A stretch of 64,000 bases of DNA from Neodiprion pinetum (GCF_021155775.2 NC_060234.1:4927283-4991282); one strand, 5' to 3'. Shown: positions 23,060 through 37,229, counted from the first letter of the stretch. Notes: generated from the letters alone by a model not told the origin. Translations and numbers: made by a program.

Positions 23060-25095
23060 GGATCGCTTGAATCATACGATTAGGCTCGGGCGATGCATCA
23101 CGGGAATTGGAAGCATCACTAGTCAGTCGTGCCAACCGATCAATCGCTGATTATGGTATTGGGGTATTCTTAAAACCACTAAGGGTGCATTCAGATATCA
23201 AGTCTCATTGTCAGTGCTGTCAACAATCTTTTATCTCTTTTGCGCTGCCGAGTTCGTGGGTAGCTTTGCCTCTGCCTAGGGAGTTTTTAGCGCTGCCAGC
23301 CAATTTCGGAACGCATCCTAAATGGCAACATGCAACACGATTGTCGTTTGTTCTTCTGCGTTCAATTTTTTCTGCATGATTTGGAGATGGGCTGAATTTA
23401 GTTTAAACTTCGATCAACGTTGGAGGAGTCGGCGCACCATTGAACTTTAATTTTATGTAAACATTAATGTGAGTGGTTTTCTGTCTTGAAAATAAGGCGA
23501 ATCGACAGATTCAAACTGGAGAAGCGTCATGTATCGTCAGTGACACTGTTAAACTGTATAATGCGTATAATGCTTTTCTAGCAGTAACTTTCCGTCAGAA
23601 GTCATTCCCTGGCTTTATTTTCGAAAGTAAATTGATGATGTCAATTATATAGAATAATACAAATATTATTATGACGTTGGAACGTCAAGTGACTCTAATT
23701 TTTTACGGGTCGACTGGAACCTACGAAAATATTGCTTTATCGTGAATACGTATAAAAAAAAGCATTAATTTACCGATTACAAACTTTCAAGATCTCGGAT
23801 TGAAATTAGAAAACGTATATCATATATTAAGCAGATGTTTTTACTTTAGACACGCTAGGTCGCAAATATTTAAAAAAAATGGAATTTGCATTATTCGTCT
23901 AGTGATTACAAACAAAAAAAATTATAAAGCTGATTGAGACATCGACTTGGAGTCTTGATCGAGATGCCATGGAACGCCCCATTTGCATATATGTGTGCAA
24001 GAAAATAAAATGAAATCGCGACCTGGTTATATACCTCTTTAAAACTAATTCTGGTAAAACGGTTAAAACGAGCAATTAAAGTAGCTCAAGTTTGATTATT
24101 AATTACATCGGTTTTAAAACGGGACGTTATATATGTATATTTACATATATACTTGGATGGCTATGTATGTTACAATTGAGTTATTAATGTTAGTTATTTG
24201 ATTATTGGGCGCGTCGTTCCGCGGGAGAAATTAATCAGCGCTCCTGCAGCGGTAGCAGAGCATCGCGTTGTTTTACCGCTCTATTAACTGCAGCCAGTTG
24301 ATGAGTAATTAGTAAATTGCAAAGTTTACACGCGGACATGCGGTAGCGTTCGCGGTGTTAGTTCGCTTGCCATTACATATGTATATCTACCTCGTACATA
24401 TGTAAACTTTACAAGCACCCACGCATAATATCATTGTAAATACCAACTTTATACACCGCGCACCCATTCGTATAACACTAAAGGTAACATTAATTGGCAT
24501 TTATCGGAAATAACCGCGGTTCACTGAACCGTGACCCGCTCGAGATAATTATTTATTGCTAATAATTCTCCATGTAATTTTGCAGTTTATTAACACCCCC
24601 GCATCGTGGCTGCACTTCCTTCAACAGCAAGGGTTGGAACTAATCCGGATTATAACTAGACCCAGATTTCTGCAGAGAGCGGTGCACCGAGAAACTCTGG
24701 CGTAATCTCTGCCCATGACAAAGGCTTTCGCAACCCTGCCTCGATTGTTAGTTAAACTCACCATCACCCTGCTCAAATCAACCAACAGGCATTGAAAGGT
24801 CAACAGAAAGACGGGGGTAAGTTATAACATTCTAGTTCAACCAGAGCTTGATATTGCAATTTACTTCTGTACTGTAATACGTACAATGTGTAGGGTATAT
24901 ATCTCTATGCGCCTAATTGTAAGTTCTTCTGTCGCGTGTTACTAATTAATTGCACAGGAAAGTTGGCGCGCAGATATTCCCTCGGTTCTGCCTTGTTGAT
25001 CTTTCAACTCATGCAGGGAGGTAACATTAACAGTTTTCAGGATTCTAATCTTAGGAAGTTCAGATCCTGCCATGGATATCGTGTATATTATACAC
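23060..25095. other. AT-rich non-coding DNA
   Basis: No supported gene. It contains TA/GT-rich palindromic stretches such as ATATATGTATATTTACATAT near 24128. A short frame at 23107-23379 begins with TTG and has no domain or splice support. Confidence 0.4.
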
Positions 25096-25330
25096 ACTGC
25101 CGGGCAAAAGTTTCGGCACACCAGTCGAAATTTCTTGACGTAGATACTAAAAGTTAGACAGCGTGGCTCAAAAATAAAGGTAATCAAAATTCTCCAGCGG
25201 CGTTTTAAGGATGACAAGTTTACCTTCATTTTTTTTTTTTAGAAAATTCTCCATGACTTTTTTTTGGCCCTGGTACGTACTTTCCAGCGTGGCGGTTTTT
25301 CGGATATTTTTTAGCTTATCGAAAATTAAC
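25096..25330 (+). mobile_element. Family B element, single arm
   Basis: It begins ACTGCCGGGCAAAAGTTTCGG and follows the left arm of the fold-back element at 1583-1957 through CGAAATTTCTTG, AAAAATAAAG, TTAGAAAATTCTCCA and GGCCCTGGTACGTA. The opposite arm is not evident. The TA-rich flank fits a Tc1/mariner-like insertion, as an inference. Confidence 0.55.
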
Positions 25331-27554
25331 CCCACAGATTAGGAAAAATTTTTTCTTCCCGGGTATCTATGGTAAACTTGAAAAGGATATCGAAAAATTA
25401 CTTGCGAATGGTAAAATGGTTCCGAAAAATCTGAAAAAGTTTTCAAAAATCCCATGTGACGTATAAAAATGTTTCAGCAGCCATCCATAGTAAAATGACT
25501 TTCGCTTCTAATTTTTTTAACGTTTTCTTTTTTCTCGGAAAACGCTTGAAAACAGTTAGGAAGGGAAAATCGGCCCACTCCGGGTCCAAGGTCAAAATTT
25601 TTGATATCCGACGCAGGATTTTTCAGAATTTTTTCAAATTTGTAATTTTGGTCGGTCAATAAAATCGTTTCTGAAAATTGTAGAAAATTAAAATTGAGTC
25701 GAAAAAAAAAACAAAAACAAAAACAGAGTATCTTTCAAAGTGAGAACAATCGTAGAAAAAATCGCGCGCCAAATCTGCGAGGTCGAGGGTAAAACCCAGG
25801 TCGAATTGGCGTGGAATGCCCCATATGTATACCTAATCTCGCGACTCACGATCTGGAGATTCGATGCCTGTAGGTTACACTGCATCGCTGTTTACCAGCA
25901 GGATCTATTGTATAAGTGAGTCAAACCACTCGACTCTCCGTATATGTGCCGCCTGCAGGGTAAACCACTGGGAGCAATTGAACGCGGCGCGGCTAATTGA
26001 TCGGATAATGCTTCTACCTCTGGTACATAGTTGGTTATACGCCTTTCAATACACCGGTGTAGTTCTGCACACAATCCATAGTTTCACTAATTATGCACCG
26101 CATCTGGGTGCGTCATTTTTTTCGTTCGCACGGCAGGGTTTCGAAGCTTTACAATGATGGACAAGAAATCGTTGGAAGTTTTCGAAAATTTGTGAAATTT
26201 TTCTATGAAAATTTATTTCCCAAGGTTCCAATAACCATTACCTTGCATAGGTAAATTTTCAAAAATTGTCCTCGCGGCTTTCTCGAGTATTGAATTATCA
26301 TAATTTACTCCGAACTCCAGAAAAGGGGTTTTTTGAATCGACAAAGAACCCGAGGGATTATAAAGAAATGACGTTGGTCTGAAGAACTGCTAAAGATCTC
26401 TATGCCAGGGCAGAATCGTTGAGGAGGATAATTACGTACGATTGTAAGTCTCTTTGATTTATTGGCGAGATTAACTTTTGAGTGATTTAATTCCGTGGTA
26501 ATTACCGTTACACGTGATTGTTCATCACACTTTGGCTATTTGTTCATTTTCGATTAGCTCAAACATTTAACTCTCACGAATTTGAAGTGCCTTTACCAAT
26601 AAGTAGATTACCCGAAATTCGACGAGAAATTTTCGCAACGGTTACAAGAAAATCCAACAAGAGTGATCGCAATGAGAAAGAATAGTAACGGATACTAGAA
26701 TTTCCGGTAACGGCTAGAAAACTAATTTTCATTTTCTACCTAGAACTATATTTTTCGATTGTGGTAAAAAAATGAAAATAGTTGAAGACCGAGCGGTAAC
26801 AGGAACTAAAAATTTTTTTTCCCAGTGTTCGATAATTATTTTACCTTGCTGCACCGCGTTTTAGGCTGTTGCGAGTTTAGGAAGGTCAGCGGTTTCGTCC
26901 ATTAATCTCCTTCCAGGTTTTCCTCCTACTGTGTATAAAATAAGAAAGGAGGGAGGGGGGAAAAAAAAATCAATATCGGAGCGTCGAATGACGCGAAAGC
27001 TCCTTTTCCTCTTTTCATTCCTCGTCGAATACCCGCGAGATAACCGTTCTTCGGCCAGTTATCTCGACTCATCCGTTACCTTCTGCACCTAATTGCCGTC
27101 CCCCGAGGCGCTTCAACCACCCCCACCTTTTCCGCCCCTGATGCTCGAAAAACCTTTCACCCATTCCCCGCCTCATGGGCGTGGAATTTTGCTCTCGCCG
27201 CGCTTTCCGAACTCTGCAGATCTTGCGCAACGGCTATGTATAACCCTTTTGATTAATTGCTCGCGGGCTGAGCCTTCGAGTCCCTAATCATCGTCGTTAA
27301 TTTTAGGAGGGCGGCGCGTTGCTCCGGTGGGAAGTTACGTGGCGTGAACTTAGGCCGAGGATGTGTGTAATTGGGTATTTATGTTCGAAGGAGAGAGAGA
27401 GAAGAAAAGAATATTTACAAGCGTGCGGACAATGTAGTTTTTCATCTTCATAAAAGAATAGCAATTGCGGATATTACAAACAATTTAATTTCACTAATTG
27501 CGTATTGTATTGTATAGATATATACATATATACCTAGTAGCATCGATGACGTCA
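25331..27554. other. Non-coding DNA with a family A relic
   Basis: No supported gene. A reverse-oriented family A copy occupies 26620-26827 and ends with CCCAGTG on the plus strand. Purine-rich and poly-A tracts occur around 25705 and 26950. Confidence 0.4.
26620..26827 (-). mobile_element. MITE-like element, family A, copy 3 (partial, inverted)
   Basis: Read on the minus strand it starts CACTGGGAAAAAAAATTTTTAGTTCC, then GTTACCGCTCGGTC, and later ACTATTCTTTCTCATT, CGATCACT and GTTGCGAAAATTT. This matches copy 1 at 2387-2540 in order. The 3' portion is lost or diverged. Confidence 0.55.
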
Positions 27555-27805
27555 CACACTGTTGGAAAAATTCAACTAAACACAATGTCCCAGCAGGTTC
27601 ACCTTATATTTGTGTTATTTGTTAAATTTATGTTAATGAATATAACAATTTTTTTTTTGTATCATTTAAAGTTTCAATTTTCGTATCAACGTTCAATTTG
27701 TAATTTAAAAAATTTTTTTTCCACTCAGTCGTACTCTACAAAAGTGGTTAAAACAACCCAAAAATTTTAGTGAACTTGCTGAGACTTTTTTTTTCTAACC
27801 GTTTA
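27555..27805 (+). mobile_element. Dispersed repeat, family F, copy 2
   Basis: Colinear with 8741-8980 as described there. It carries poly-T insertions, so the 90-codon frame seen across it is repeat-derived. Confidence 0.55.
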
Positions 27806-28459
27806 CTGTTGCAGCTTTAAACTTGCTATATTTTGGAGGATTTTTATTGGATTGAGAAAAAAAAAAAAAAATACATTACTCAATCATTTTTGGTTTCCTC
27901 TGCTCACTGCATGTATGTAAAAAATTGTTCATGCAAAGACCGAATCTACCGCTTTTCGCGTATAACTTCATCATTGAAGAGAACGCACTGATTTCTGGGA
28001 CGGTGAACACGGGCTTTGCAGGTGAAGCGTTCCAATTTACAACCCCTATAAAAGTTACCTCAGTTGATTAACCTCCTGCCGCTTTTACTCTGCCCTGTTT
28101 CTATCTATATAACACACACTGATGTGTATATATATATATATATATCTTTTATACTACATGTGAGATACAGAGAACGAGGCTAAACACGTGCAGATCTATC
28201 GTGAGATCGGGCTGTAAATAAAGGATGTACGCTTGCCTCGAATCACCTGCAGCAAAGCTTGTTATACCTATGTGTGTATATATATATACACACACACATA
28301 TATCCACGGTGCAGGTGCAGGTGATAATAGAATCGCAAGCTCGGTAATTATCTTGATCCCAATTACCAAATCGTTGTAGAATAATTTTGAGTAGTGAAAT
28401 TTCACCCTCGCCATGTTTCGTCAGCTTGATTGATAGCTCGTAATGTGATACTGAAGAAT
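27806..28459. other. Non-coding DNA with TA/CA simple repeats
   Basis: Includes a (TA)n tract at 28127-28145 and a palindromic TGTGTGTATATATATATACA tract at 28273-28304. No gene is seen. Confidence 0.5.
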
Positions 28460-28738
28460 GTTTGCAAGTGAACGCGGCGATATGTTGAGTTGTCTACCAC
28501 TAAGGAGAACAAATGCCGGTAAAACAGATCTAACGAGTCACCTTGCCACTTTGGTCATGTCATATAATCACTTTGACGTGACTCCGGAACGTGATCGCTG
28601 AAAACGTTCCAGCATAGGTTATAAACAACGAAACGATTGCTTGGCTAAATCCAAACAGCTTTGCAACGCGGATCAGTAGATATTTATTACCGATATTTAT
28701 TCCCCTCGGTGATAGGCAACCCAGCATACTCCGGGTAC
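28460..28738. mobile_element. Short inverted-repeat MITE, family E, copy 2
   Basis: The left end contains TCTACCACTAAGGAGAACAAA and GGTAAAACAGATCTAACGAG. The right end, reverse complemented, reads TATGCTGGGTTGCCTATCACC then GAGGGGAATAAATATCGGTAA. The ends are about 60 bp with an unrelated centre of about 150 bp. Confidence 0.65.
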
Positions 28739-29037
28739 ACTATGAAACACCAATTATATAATACATTCAGTTTTTTTTTTCTTTGATCGTTTGGTCTAAT
28801 TTTCAGCTTGGAAATAAAAAAAAACGTAGAATTTTCTTTATTTTCCGAAACTTTTTATCAATATTTGAAACTTTCCGACACTGGAACCAATGAAAAGAAA
28901 ATAGACGAGAAAATGAGAGTTTGGGAAAATCATTTTTTCAGTTCGAAATTATTGCGTAGGAATATTTCGCGTTAATTAGCCATTCCGACCACGCGGGTAT
29001 GCCGAATTGAATAAAGAAATATTTTTTTTCTCAAGAA

Positions 29038-29082
<45 letters not shown>

Positions 29083-31451
29083 TTTGCATCCATTAACGCG
29101 AAGAAAAATTCAGACGTCTGAGCCGAGTTAAATCTCTTTATAAATATTATTATTACCTTGAACGAAATCCTAGATGAAAATAAATTACCCTTTTATTCAA
29201 TGCACAGTGTAGTTCAGATGAATCTGAATATATTTATATTTACGTGATTCTGGAGGATTTATTACTTAAAATTTACTTGCCAAATTCGCTGCAGAATTGC
29301 AGTATTAATAAACTTGTTGCAATTAATACGAAAGGGAAATTTTGCACTTCTTTCTCGGTGCGTGGATTGAAATTAGTATGAAAGTTGTGGAAAATTGACG
29401 GTAAATTTATTTAAAAAATGCCACATTTTTTTTTTACCCTTCATCACGTGCGTCATCAACTGCGTGGTTCCACTTCGGAGTACGCGCGTTCCTCGACCCT
29501 CTACGGGGCTGCAAATCCTCTGGGAATCCTCATCTCGCGTCGGCCGACAAAAAAGGGGTCTGAAATACCGTTGGTGGACTCGGATATATGAGCCTACGCA
29601 TTTATACAACATACCAAACAAAACCCACGTAGCTATCAAAATCTCGCCTACAATTCTGCGGCACTGATTTTCATGAATTCCGTCGTATAATTAGCTATTT
29701 TCCGACTCACCTACGTGGCATAATTGTAGTTAAAAATTTTTCCAACTTTTTTTCAACTCTCTTGTGAAACTGAAATTCGCTTCTTGGAGAACCGATTCTA
29801 GTCCTGGGATCGATTAGTAATCTCTCCGCTTTTCATCCCGTGGTTCAATCTTGCCAGTTCTTAGTTTCTGTTAGCTTTCGTATTTAATTTCGTTTGAGAC
29901 TTATCAGGTAGACGGAAAAAGATACAAACATTTAACAATATAGTAGATAAGTTGAAAATGATAATTTTTCTTTCAAGCGTTTTTAATTTCTCTATAATTA
30001 TATGATGTCAGTCGTTATGGGGATAAAATTCTGGACGGTTCATCGTGGCGAAATAGGTGCCTAAAGAAGCTCAAAAAATTCCGAAACGATCTACCAGATC
30101 CATTTATTTTTCGGACTGACCGAGCTGGCATAGGTATACATATATATTACGATGACCGTAGATCAGTCTGCGTTTTTTACCAACCCATAGAAGGCAATTA
30201 GGGAAGAAGTAATTGGTACGCGACAGGTTCAAGGTTCGAAGCGTAGTTTAACATGAATTGGAATTGCTGACAATCAAATTAACCGCGCGCAAGTTTCAAG
30301 CTACCAATAATTCAATCCAGTGACGTAATTAGGACTAGGTCTTTTTATACCTTCCTTTAATCAACTGAATATCTGACTTTACTGTACATGAATCACGCTG
30401 CACGTGAAGGAGACTGATTCGCCAAAAATCAATAGATTAAAATGGAAAATAGAAACGCTTGGAATTATTACGAATAGCTTAGATATCGACGCGTTGCTTC
30501 AAAATCGTTTCAAAATTGTTCATAATATTATAAATTTGTTTGACTTCACTCTACGACAGGTCATTTTATTTGGAAGAATACTTTCTAACAAAGTCACTGG
30601 AGCATATTTATTTTTTTCAATAAACAATCGAGCATTTTCAGCTATTGATTTTTATCAGTATCAGTAGTGCAATGTTGGAAAATTTATTATTTAACGATTG
30701 CAAGATAATGAAAAGGAAAAGTTTTTCAGTGAATTTGTAGAAAATAGTCTTCCAAATCAAATAATCCATCCGAGAGTTAAATTTCACGAATTATACAGGT
30801 AAACACGATTTTTGAGTTTGGATTCTGGATGTCAAATTTTGATTTCTTCCATGTAACTAATAAACGAAAAAATAGCTTTATTAGATAAAGTTTGCTTTTG
30901 TAGAAGCCGGAACGATATTTCGGATTTAAAAAAAAAAATCACCTATTTTCTCAAACATTTGAAGTATACGTAACAGTTGAATAAACTTCAGTTTTGCATT
31001 TGAATCACTTTTATTCAAAAATAATATAAATCACATTAAACTACAAATGTAAAAGAACTGATAAACAAAGTTCAAAAATGAATATTTTCCGTACTTCTTC
31101 TATGTTCGTACGAACTTTTTCGTATACAACTCCAAACGCAATCTACCATCATTCCCTTGTTATACCGTTCCTGATGACATCGTTCAGTCCATCGCATCTC
31201 GGTGAAAACGTTCTCCTTGTTCTTCTGAAGTTCAAAATAGGCACCCATGTTATAATCAACGAAAAACTTCAAGACTCATTTATCAGCATAAACAAGACAA
31301 AAGCAAACTTCATAACTAACAAACGAAGATTTTGGTTATTATTGGATGTATATAATCAATATTTATTTATTTGATTACATAGTCAAAATAAAAAAAAAAA
31401 AACAAAAATCCTTTTTTTTCTGTTGACCTGTTTTATCTACATACTAGATTT
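28739..31451. other. AT-rich non-coding DNA
   Basis: No supported gene. Contains a (GA)n tract at 29039-29077. An 87-codon frame at 30404-30667 starts with GTG and is of a length expected by chance in AT-rich DNA. A minus-strand AATAAA run near 31363 may be the poly(A) signal of the next candidate exon. Confidence 0.4.
29039..29077. repeat. (GA)n microsatellite
   Basis: About 18 uninterrupted GA units follow AAAGG. Confidence 0.9.
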
Positions 31452-31667
31452 TTAACAATTGCCCATCGACTCGAAACGAAGCATCGATTTTTGGCCAACG
31501 ATGCTCTTCAAGCCCATCAGCAGTGCGTCTGACTGAACGTACGTATATTCGAGAGCTACGCGGTACGAATGGAGAGCTTTGAGTTGAACATGTAATTCCG
31601 GGCTCGTTCTCGGAGGATTACATTCAAACGAGGGGTCAACCGTTGATGGAGGTCCTACTACGGTCTT
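31452..31667 (-). CDS. Candidate 3'-terminal exon, unknown product
   Basis: On the minus strand an acceptor (TTATTTCGAAGGTTCAG) is followed by 71 open codons and a TAA. The predicted peptide includes PSTVDPSFECNPPR, VQLKALHSYRVALEYTYVQS and ALLMGLKSIVGQ. The patch is near 50 percent GC within AT-rich flanks, and AATAAATAAA lies about 90 bp past the stop, as expected for a last exon. No upstream exon could be linked and the plus strand is also partly open, so the call is tentative. No family is recognised. Confidence 0.28.
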   Translation of the reverse strand, partial: KTVVGPPSTVDPSFECNPPRTSPELHVQLKALHSYRVALEYTYVQSDALLMGLKSIVGQKSMLRFESMGNC

Positions 31668-33676
31668 CTGAACCTTCGAAATAACGGGGAAACACGACCG
31701 TTAAACAATTCTCAACGGGTCTCGACTCGCGTGCTCCTAAGTCACCCTTTGCTCAGCATTTTCGATCGAACGTATGCTCGCAACGATATTACGTCGAAGG
31801 GTGAATGGAATTCCGAATGGCCTGTACGATTCAGATTCAACACAATATTTCGGTTCGAAAGGTTGGAACTCTCGAAGTTCCCGAACCTCCGAAGGGCCTA
31901 AATTCCGGACTGCTTAAATTTCCGATAACATTTCCACCGGTATGGATCGTTTTGATACGTTATAACCCAAGGTTTTCATCATCGACGATTCGAATCATAC
32001 GTAATTCTTATGTCTCGACAGTTTACGCAGAAACACGTTAGGATTCTTGAACAACGTTCGGGATTATTGGATTCGACCAAAAACCTTTTTACCGATGAGA
32101 TTTCTAAAGTATCGTCAAGTCGACGGTTTTTTTTTTTCTTCGTTTTACAATACATAAAATCCCGATCGCCGAGATTCGATCTAGGATTCAGTCCAAGGAA
32201 AAACGTATCGTGGGATTGTTGTTGCAGAGGTTAGTAAAGAAGGGTGGGCATTTAAGAGGTTGTAATCTCGGCTGACGGAGTATAAGATGGTACTGTAGTG
32301 AATTGCAGCGTCCGAGGGAGATAAGAGAAGGGATCTCACTTATCTCAATAAAGGCGAATCCCTGTAAGATACCTTTTGCTTTATGTCGGTCGCCGCGTTT
32401 GTTTCACGACCGTCTGTCTGTATTTCTACGGTGCATTCCAGCCGGTTGGGCTCTGCCGCCAAAGTCACGTCGCGTTTCACCAACAGATGGAGAGAAAGCA
32501 AAAAAAAGAAAAATAAATAAATAAATAAACTAAATAAAATAAGAAGAGCTAAAACGGAAGGGGGAAAACGCTAAGGTTGCCTCCCGCCGCCGAACCCACG
32601 CGATATCATTTTTTCTTCCTTAGCGCACTCGAAACCCTTCGGGTTCTCCCCCCTACCTCCGGAACAAGGATATACTGCCCGACACCGAAACGTTTGAAGG
32701 GAGGGTCACGTACCTGCATGCTTGTATGAATTAACAAAAAAAAAATAAAAAATAAAAATCCGCGAAAAAAAATATAGGGGAGAACCCCCTTTTTTACCCC
32801 GAGTGTTTCTTACCGTATCTTCTTATACTTCCTTCCCTTCCAAATTTGTTTTTCGCCCAAGGATGGTAGGCGGCTTGTTTATTTATAAGATACAGCTTTC
32901 TTATTCACCCCCGAAAAATTACCTTATATATATATATATATATGTGTGTATGTGTACACGTCAACTTTGATGGAAGTCGTTTTTTTTCGTACTAAATTTT
33001 AAACCTAATTCTGTCTCGATCCATTTGTTCGAATATGTACTTTTGAGCAAAAATTACCGGGCAAGAGTTTCATTCAACTTTTGAATTATAATCATATTCG
33101 TTTTCATGTTTTTTTCGTGGCTAAATAAGCTTCTTTGGAGAGTTGAGTACTTTGAGAAAATAATTTTCTGCGACATACGCTTTCTACTGGTTTCTACATC
33201 GGTTTAAGGAGGCATAAGTTTCTTCGAGCGGGAGCTCAAGCTCGTTTGAGAGTATAACTAGTCGAGCAGGCTTTGAATCCTGGTCTTTGTTTCTCTCCAA
33301 TTTGGTTAGGATTTTGCCGGTTAAACGACTTTGTGGCTACGCTGTGTTGTCGGAAATTATAATTGTATCCGTTTGATCAAGTTTCGAGTAAACCTTGTCG
33401 CATATTTAATATGGTTGAGGATCTCTTACATAAATTATATACATCTCAAGTATTGAAGAACTTCGTCGACAAATGTGATGCGAATGTGAATTTCAGCTCG
33501 AATTAATAAGTGACGTTGAAAACCTTCGGACTGTAATAATTTCTGCCCGAATACGGGTGAAAAATTCAGAGATAAAATCGGATTATTCGTGTACATGAAA
33601 TTTTCGGATTTAAGCTGATTGAAAAAATTTGAAACGCGGTCATCGCATTCACGTATGATGAATGCATATACCGGTT
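31668..33676. other. Non-coding or unresolved DNA
   Basis: Patches open on both strands (31805-32240) may hide upstream exons of the preceding candidate, but no single frame stands out. A (TA)n tract lies at 32929-32944. Confidence 0.3.
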
Positions 33677-33760
33677 GTTTCCAAGTAAACGCCGCGGTAT
33701 GCTGGGTTGCCTATCACCGAGGGGAACAAATATCGGTAAAACAGATCTACCGAGCAATGC
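33677..33760. mobile_element. Family E solo terminal repeat
   Basis: Reads GTTTCCAAGTAAACGCCGCG, TATGCTGGGTTGCCTATCACC, GAGGGGAACAAATATCGG and TAAAACAGATCTACCGAG. It is the best-preserved family E end in the window. The matching opposite end is absent. Confidence 0.6.
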
Positions 33761-36700
33761 CGAGAAGAATGAATTTGTCGTTTTCATTTTTTGTTCAATT
33801 ATTGTTATTACGCGATCGTAATAGACGTATTCTTGACCCAAGAACGTCGGAAAAACTTCGGGAATTTTTTTTCCTCAACCAAGAAGAAATAAAGAGCTAA
33901 GCTGTTGCTTATAATGATAGTAACAAACCCTAAAAATTTTGAAATTTCATAATTATCGTTCCCTTACACGTATAAGCTTAATAAAAGTGATGATATTAAG
34001 CTTGTATATTAAAAAAAACGAAAATCTATTGTGAAATTAGGATAAAATTTTAAAATTATCAGGGTTTGTTCCTGTCATTATAAGAATCAACTTTGCCAAA
34101 TCGGTTCCTTAATTTATACCAAAGTCGTACAAAACGAAATGACTGGTTATAAAAATCACACATATTTTGCATTTAAAACTTTCGGAGCTTAGAGGCACGT
34201 TTTTCAATTCACGTAGAGGCTTGAAACTTTGAACATTTGTTTTTTTTTTTTTTTTTATCCATTATTTGGAACAGATTTGGGAGGCGTCCCAATGCAAATT
34301 CTTCCAACCCTCAAATAAGGATCACCCGGCTGTACATGTATGAACTAGAAATGTACGCGTGTGTGTTCGCCCGATGCCGAGATGTTTGCTTTTGGAGATG
34401 AAATTTATTGTTATTCCGGAATCTTGGAGCAGGAGGAGAGTGAAAGGTTTTTTGTGTCGAAGAAGCGGAAGCAGCCAATAAGTTGCCGCTGATGCTACAC
34501 GTATTATGTGCGTGTATGCCTGCACCCTAATTTGAAAAATCGTTGATCCAAAAGTGTGTAAAGCTATGCCCACGCCAAAAAATTCTGTGCATTTCATGGT
34601 ATTTTATGGTACAACAAAATGTACAGGAATCGTTTCGAAATTCGAGCTTAGGTTAAGTGAGTTAATTATTCATTTTTATTTTGCTGAAACGAAACAATAG
34701 TTATCTTGATTCGATTGATTCTCGATTCAACGATAAAAAAAAAAAAAAAAAAAAAATACCGTGTTAAAAAACTTTGGTTTAGGCAACCGAAATTTCGCAT
34801 TGACTCAGGCAACCCGCATCTCGCCCTGTTATAAAAATCAGATCCGTTCAATTTGTCCGAACAGATCGCATAGTATCAGAGAAAATCGAGTGCAATATTT
34901 AGCCGTTAATTTTTATTCAAGATCAAGAAAAAGAAAAAAATATAGTCGACATTTTTCAAAAAACTCGTAGGGTGAGTTTTGGATTGCCTGATTGCCTGGT
35001 GATTTTCCTAATTTTTTGCTTTTTATTACCTTCGCTCTTTTCCTTTTACAGTGAATGGTATTCAGTTTCCGCTATACATGTTAAATTCTAGGAGACAAAC
35101 TCGTTCCTTTTATTATTCCTTGCTTTTTCTCTTCGACTTTTATGGTGATACGATTGTGTGACTTGCCTTTTACGGCATCCGGACTGCCGCAAAAATTTTC
35201 TCAATTTTGTGAACCTCGTATAGCCGGACCCAGTCAGCGCGGATCGTTTCGTATTTTCATCCATACATTTTCTTTTTCTTTTCAAACTTCTCGGCCCGTC
35301 GGCAATTCCCATCCGCCGCTTTCGAAAATTCAATTTGCGATACCCGATCGATCGAAAACTAGGTTTTCTAGTTTTGCCGTTTTTTTTTTTTTTTTCTCCG
35401 TTTCGTAATATACATGTGTTCAGTGAATTCCGTCAGCCTCTGCTTATCTGATAGTTTATTGAATTATTCACCGGATCCGGTGAAACGCGGGATGATGACG
35501 AGTGGCTTTGAAAATTGATTATATACCCGAATCTGATATAGAGAAACGTTATACTCACGTTACACTGTGATGTTGACCCGATTCGACGATGATGTCGTTA
35601 ATTATTGGAAGTTACCTTCATCAATCATTTACCCGGTCACTGCTATGAGGTTTCAAAGTTTTCCGCACCGCGTGGTCACGTGTCCTTCTTAATTTCAAAG
35701 GTTCCGTAATTCACTGATATTAATCGGCTGGGACTAACCAAAAAAAAAAAAAAATCCCAAAATTCCAAAGATACTATTTTTTTGAGGAAATGTAATTTCG
35801 GTAAGAAAGTGATGACGAGTTTTTTTCAAGAAATTATTTTTCAGCCGATAAGGCTGCTTATTTAAACGACCGACAAATTATTCGTACCGATTGATATTAA
35901 GTTTGCGAAATCTGTGTGAAAGTGAAAAATGTGGTAAAAATCCTTTGAAATGGTTGCGAAATAAGATCTCGATGCCATCGATCCTCTGGAATATCTTGAG
36001 CCCAACCGTATTTCATTTCCGTGTCTTTACAGAACGTGGGATTTAATGCTCGAATAATGTCTTCGGGAAATTAATGTTCAATCGTAAAAACTAAGGCAAC
36101 GAGCCGGCACCCAACGTAATAACTGATCCTCTCCTTTCCTCTCTTCCTCTCTATTCTGAGAGAATTTAATTACTCACTGTTAAATTCAATCGCTCTTTGG
36201 ATTGATAGCATCGATGCGGCTGGTATATTGGCCCAGCCAGTAAAACCACTTCCATACGGAATCCATACTCAAGGCATAACTTTACTGTACTATCAAATTA
36301 ATTAAGCATCGCCCGATTCTTCGTACAAGGAACGTATATAATTGTCCATGTGCAACATCATTCGAAGATCCTTTTATAGTTACGAGAAACATATTCGTTT
36401 TTTTTTTCAACTTCTCCTTGGAACTCGATACTCCGGGTTTCATCTTATTGTTAACCAGAATTTATATTATATCTTGTATGAATCATTTCAATGACGTATG
36501 CGAATTGATTCGTCATTATTATCCGGTTCATTTTCCTTATTTTTATGTTATGCAACTCAGGCTTTAACTGTTATTTGTACATCATTCAAAGACGAATCCT
36601 GCAATAGTAGCTAAAAATCTGAACCTCAAACCAGACGTGATCAGAACTCATTGATTTTAGTGAAATACGTCGTTACGTCTGACTTTTGGGCTTCTCGGTA

Positions 36701-37198
36701 TCTAGGGAGTATTCCAATGATTAAACACTTCTATTCGTTAAACAACTAAAAATGTTACAATGTAAACTATCTGATCATCGATTAGAAATGTCTAACTGAT
36801 TCTTTAAGTTTTTTAAAACTTTAGCAGTAAGAAAGAAAGAAAAATAAAAAAAAAAAAAGACACACGACTGGTGCAGGTTTAAAAATGACTTTGGCTATTT
36901 GTGATAAAATTTGGTTAACCATTTGAAAATCCTTCGAAAACCCGTTGAAATGTTTCGAAATTATGGAAACGACTGTTTCTTCGTAATACTGAATCATGTT
37001 ACAATTCGCAATATATTTTTAAAACAAGGGTGTCCTCTTAGCGAAGTTGCTGACCTGACCCAACAGCAGGTAACAAATTGAGATGTACGAGGTGACGGCT
37101 AATCGAGTCCCGCGATCAATTAGGCCCACGTCGCATTTTGGCGCAGGAAGTCCGGGCCGAGAATAGCTTTGAACTTTTTCTTTCCCGTGATCCTTTTC

Positions 37199-37229
37199 TC
37201 TCTCTCTCTCTCTCGAGAGAGAGAGAGGG
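37199..37229. repeat. (CT)n(GA)n palindromic microsatellite
   Basis: About eight CT units meet about seven GA units at a central TCGA, making a self-complementary tract able to form a hairpin. Confidence 0.9.

Noticed and set aside
23107..23379. A 90-codon plus-strand frame next to the zinc-finger promoter.
   Set aside because: Starts with TTG, has no domain and no splice or codon support.
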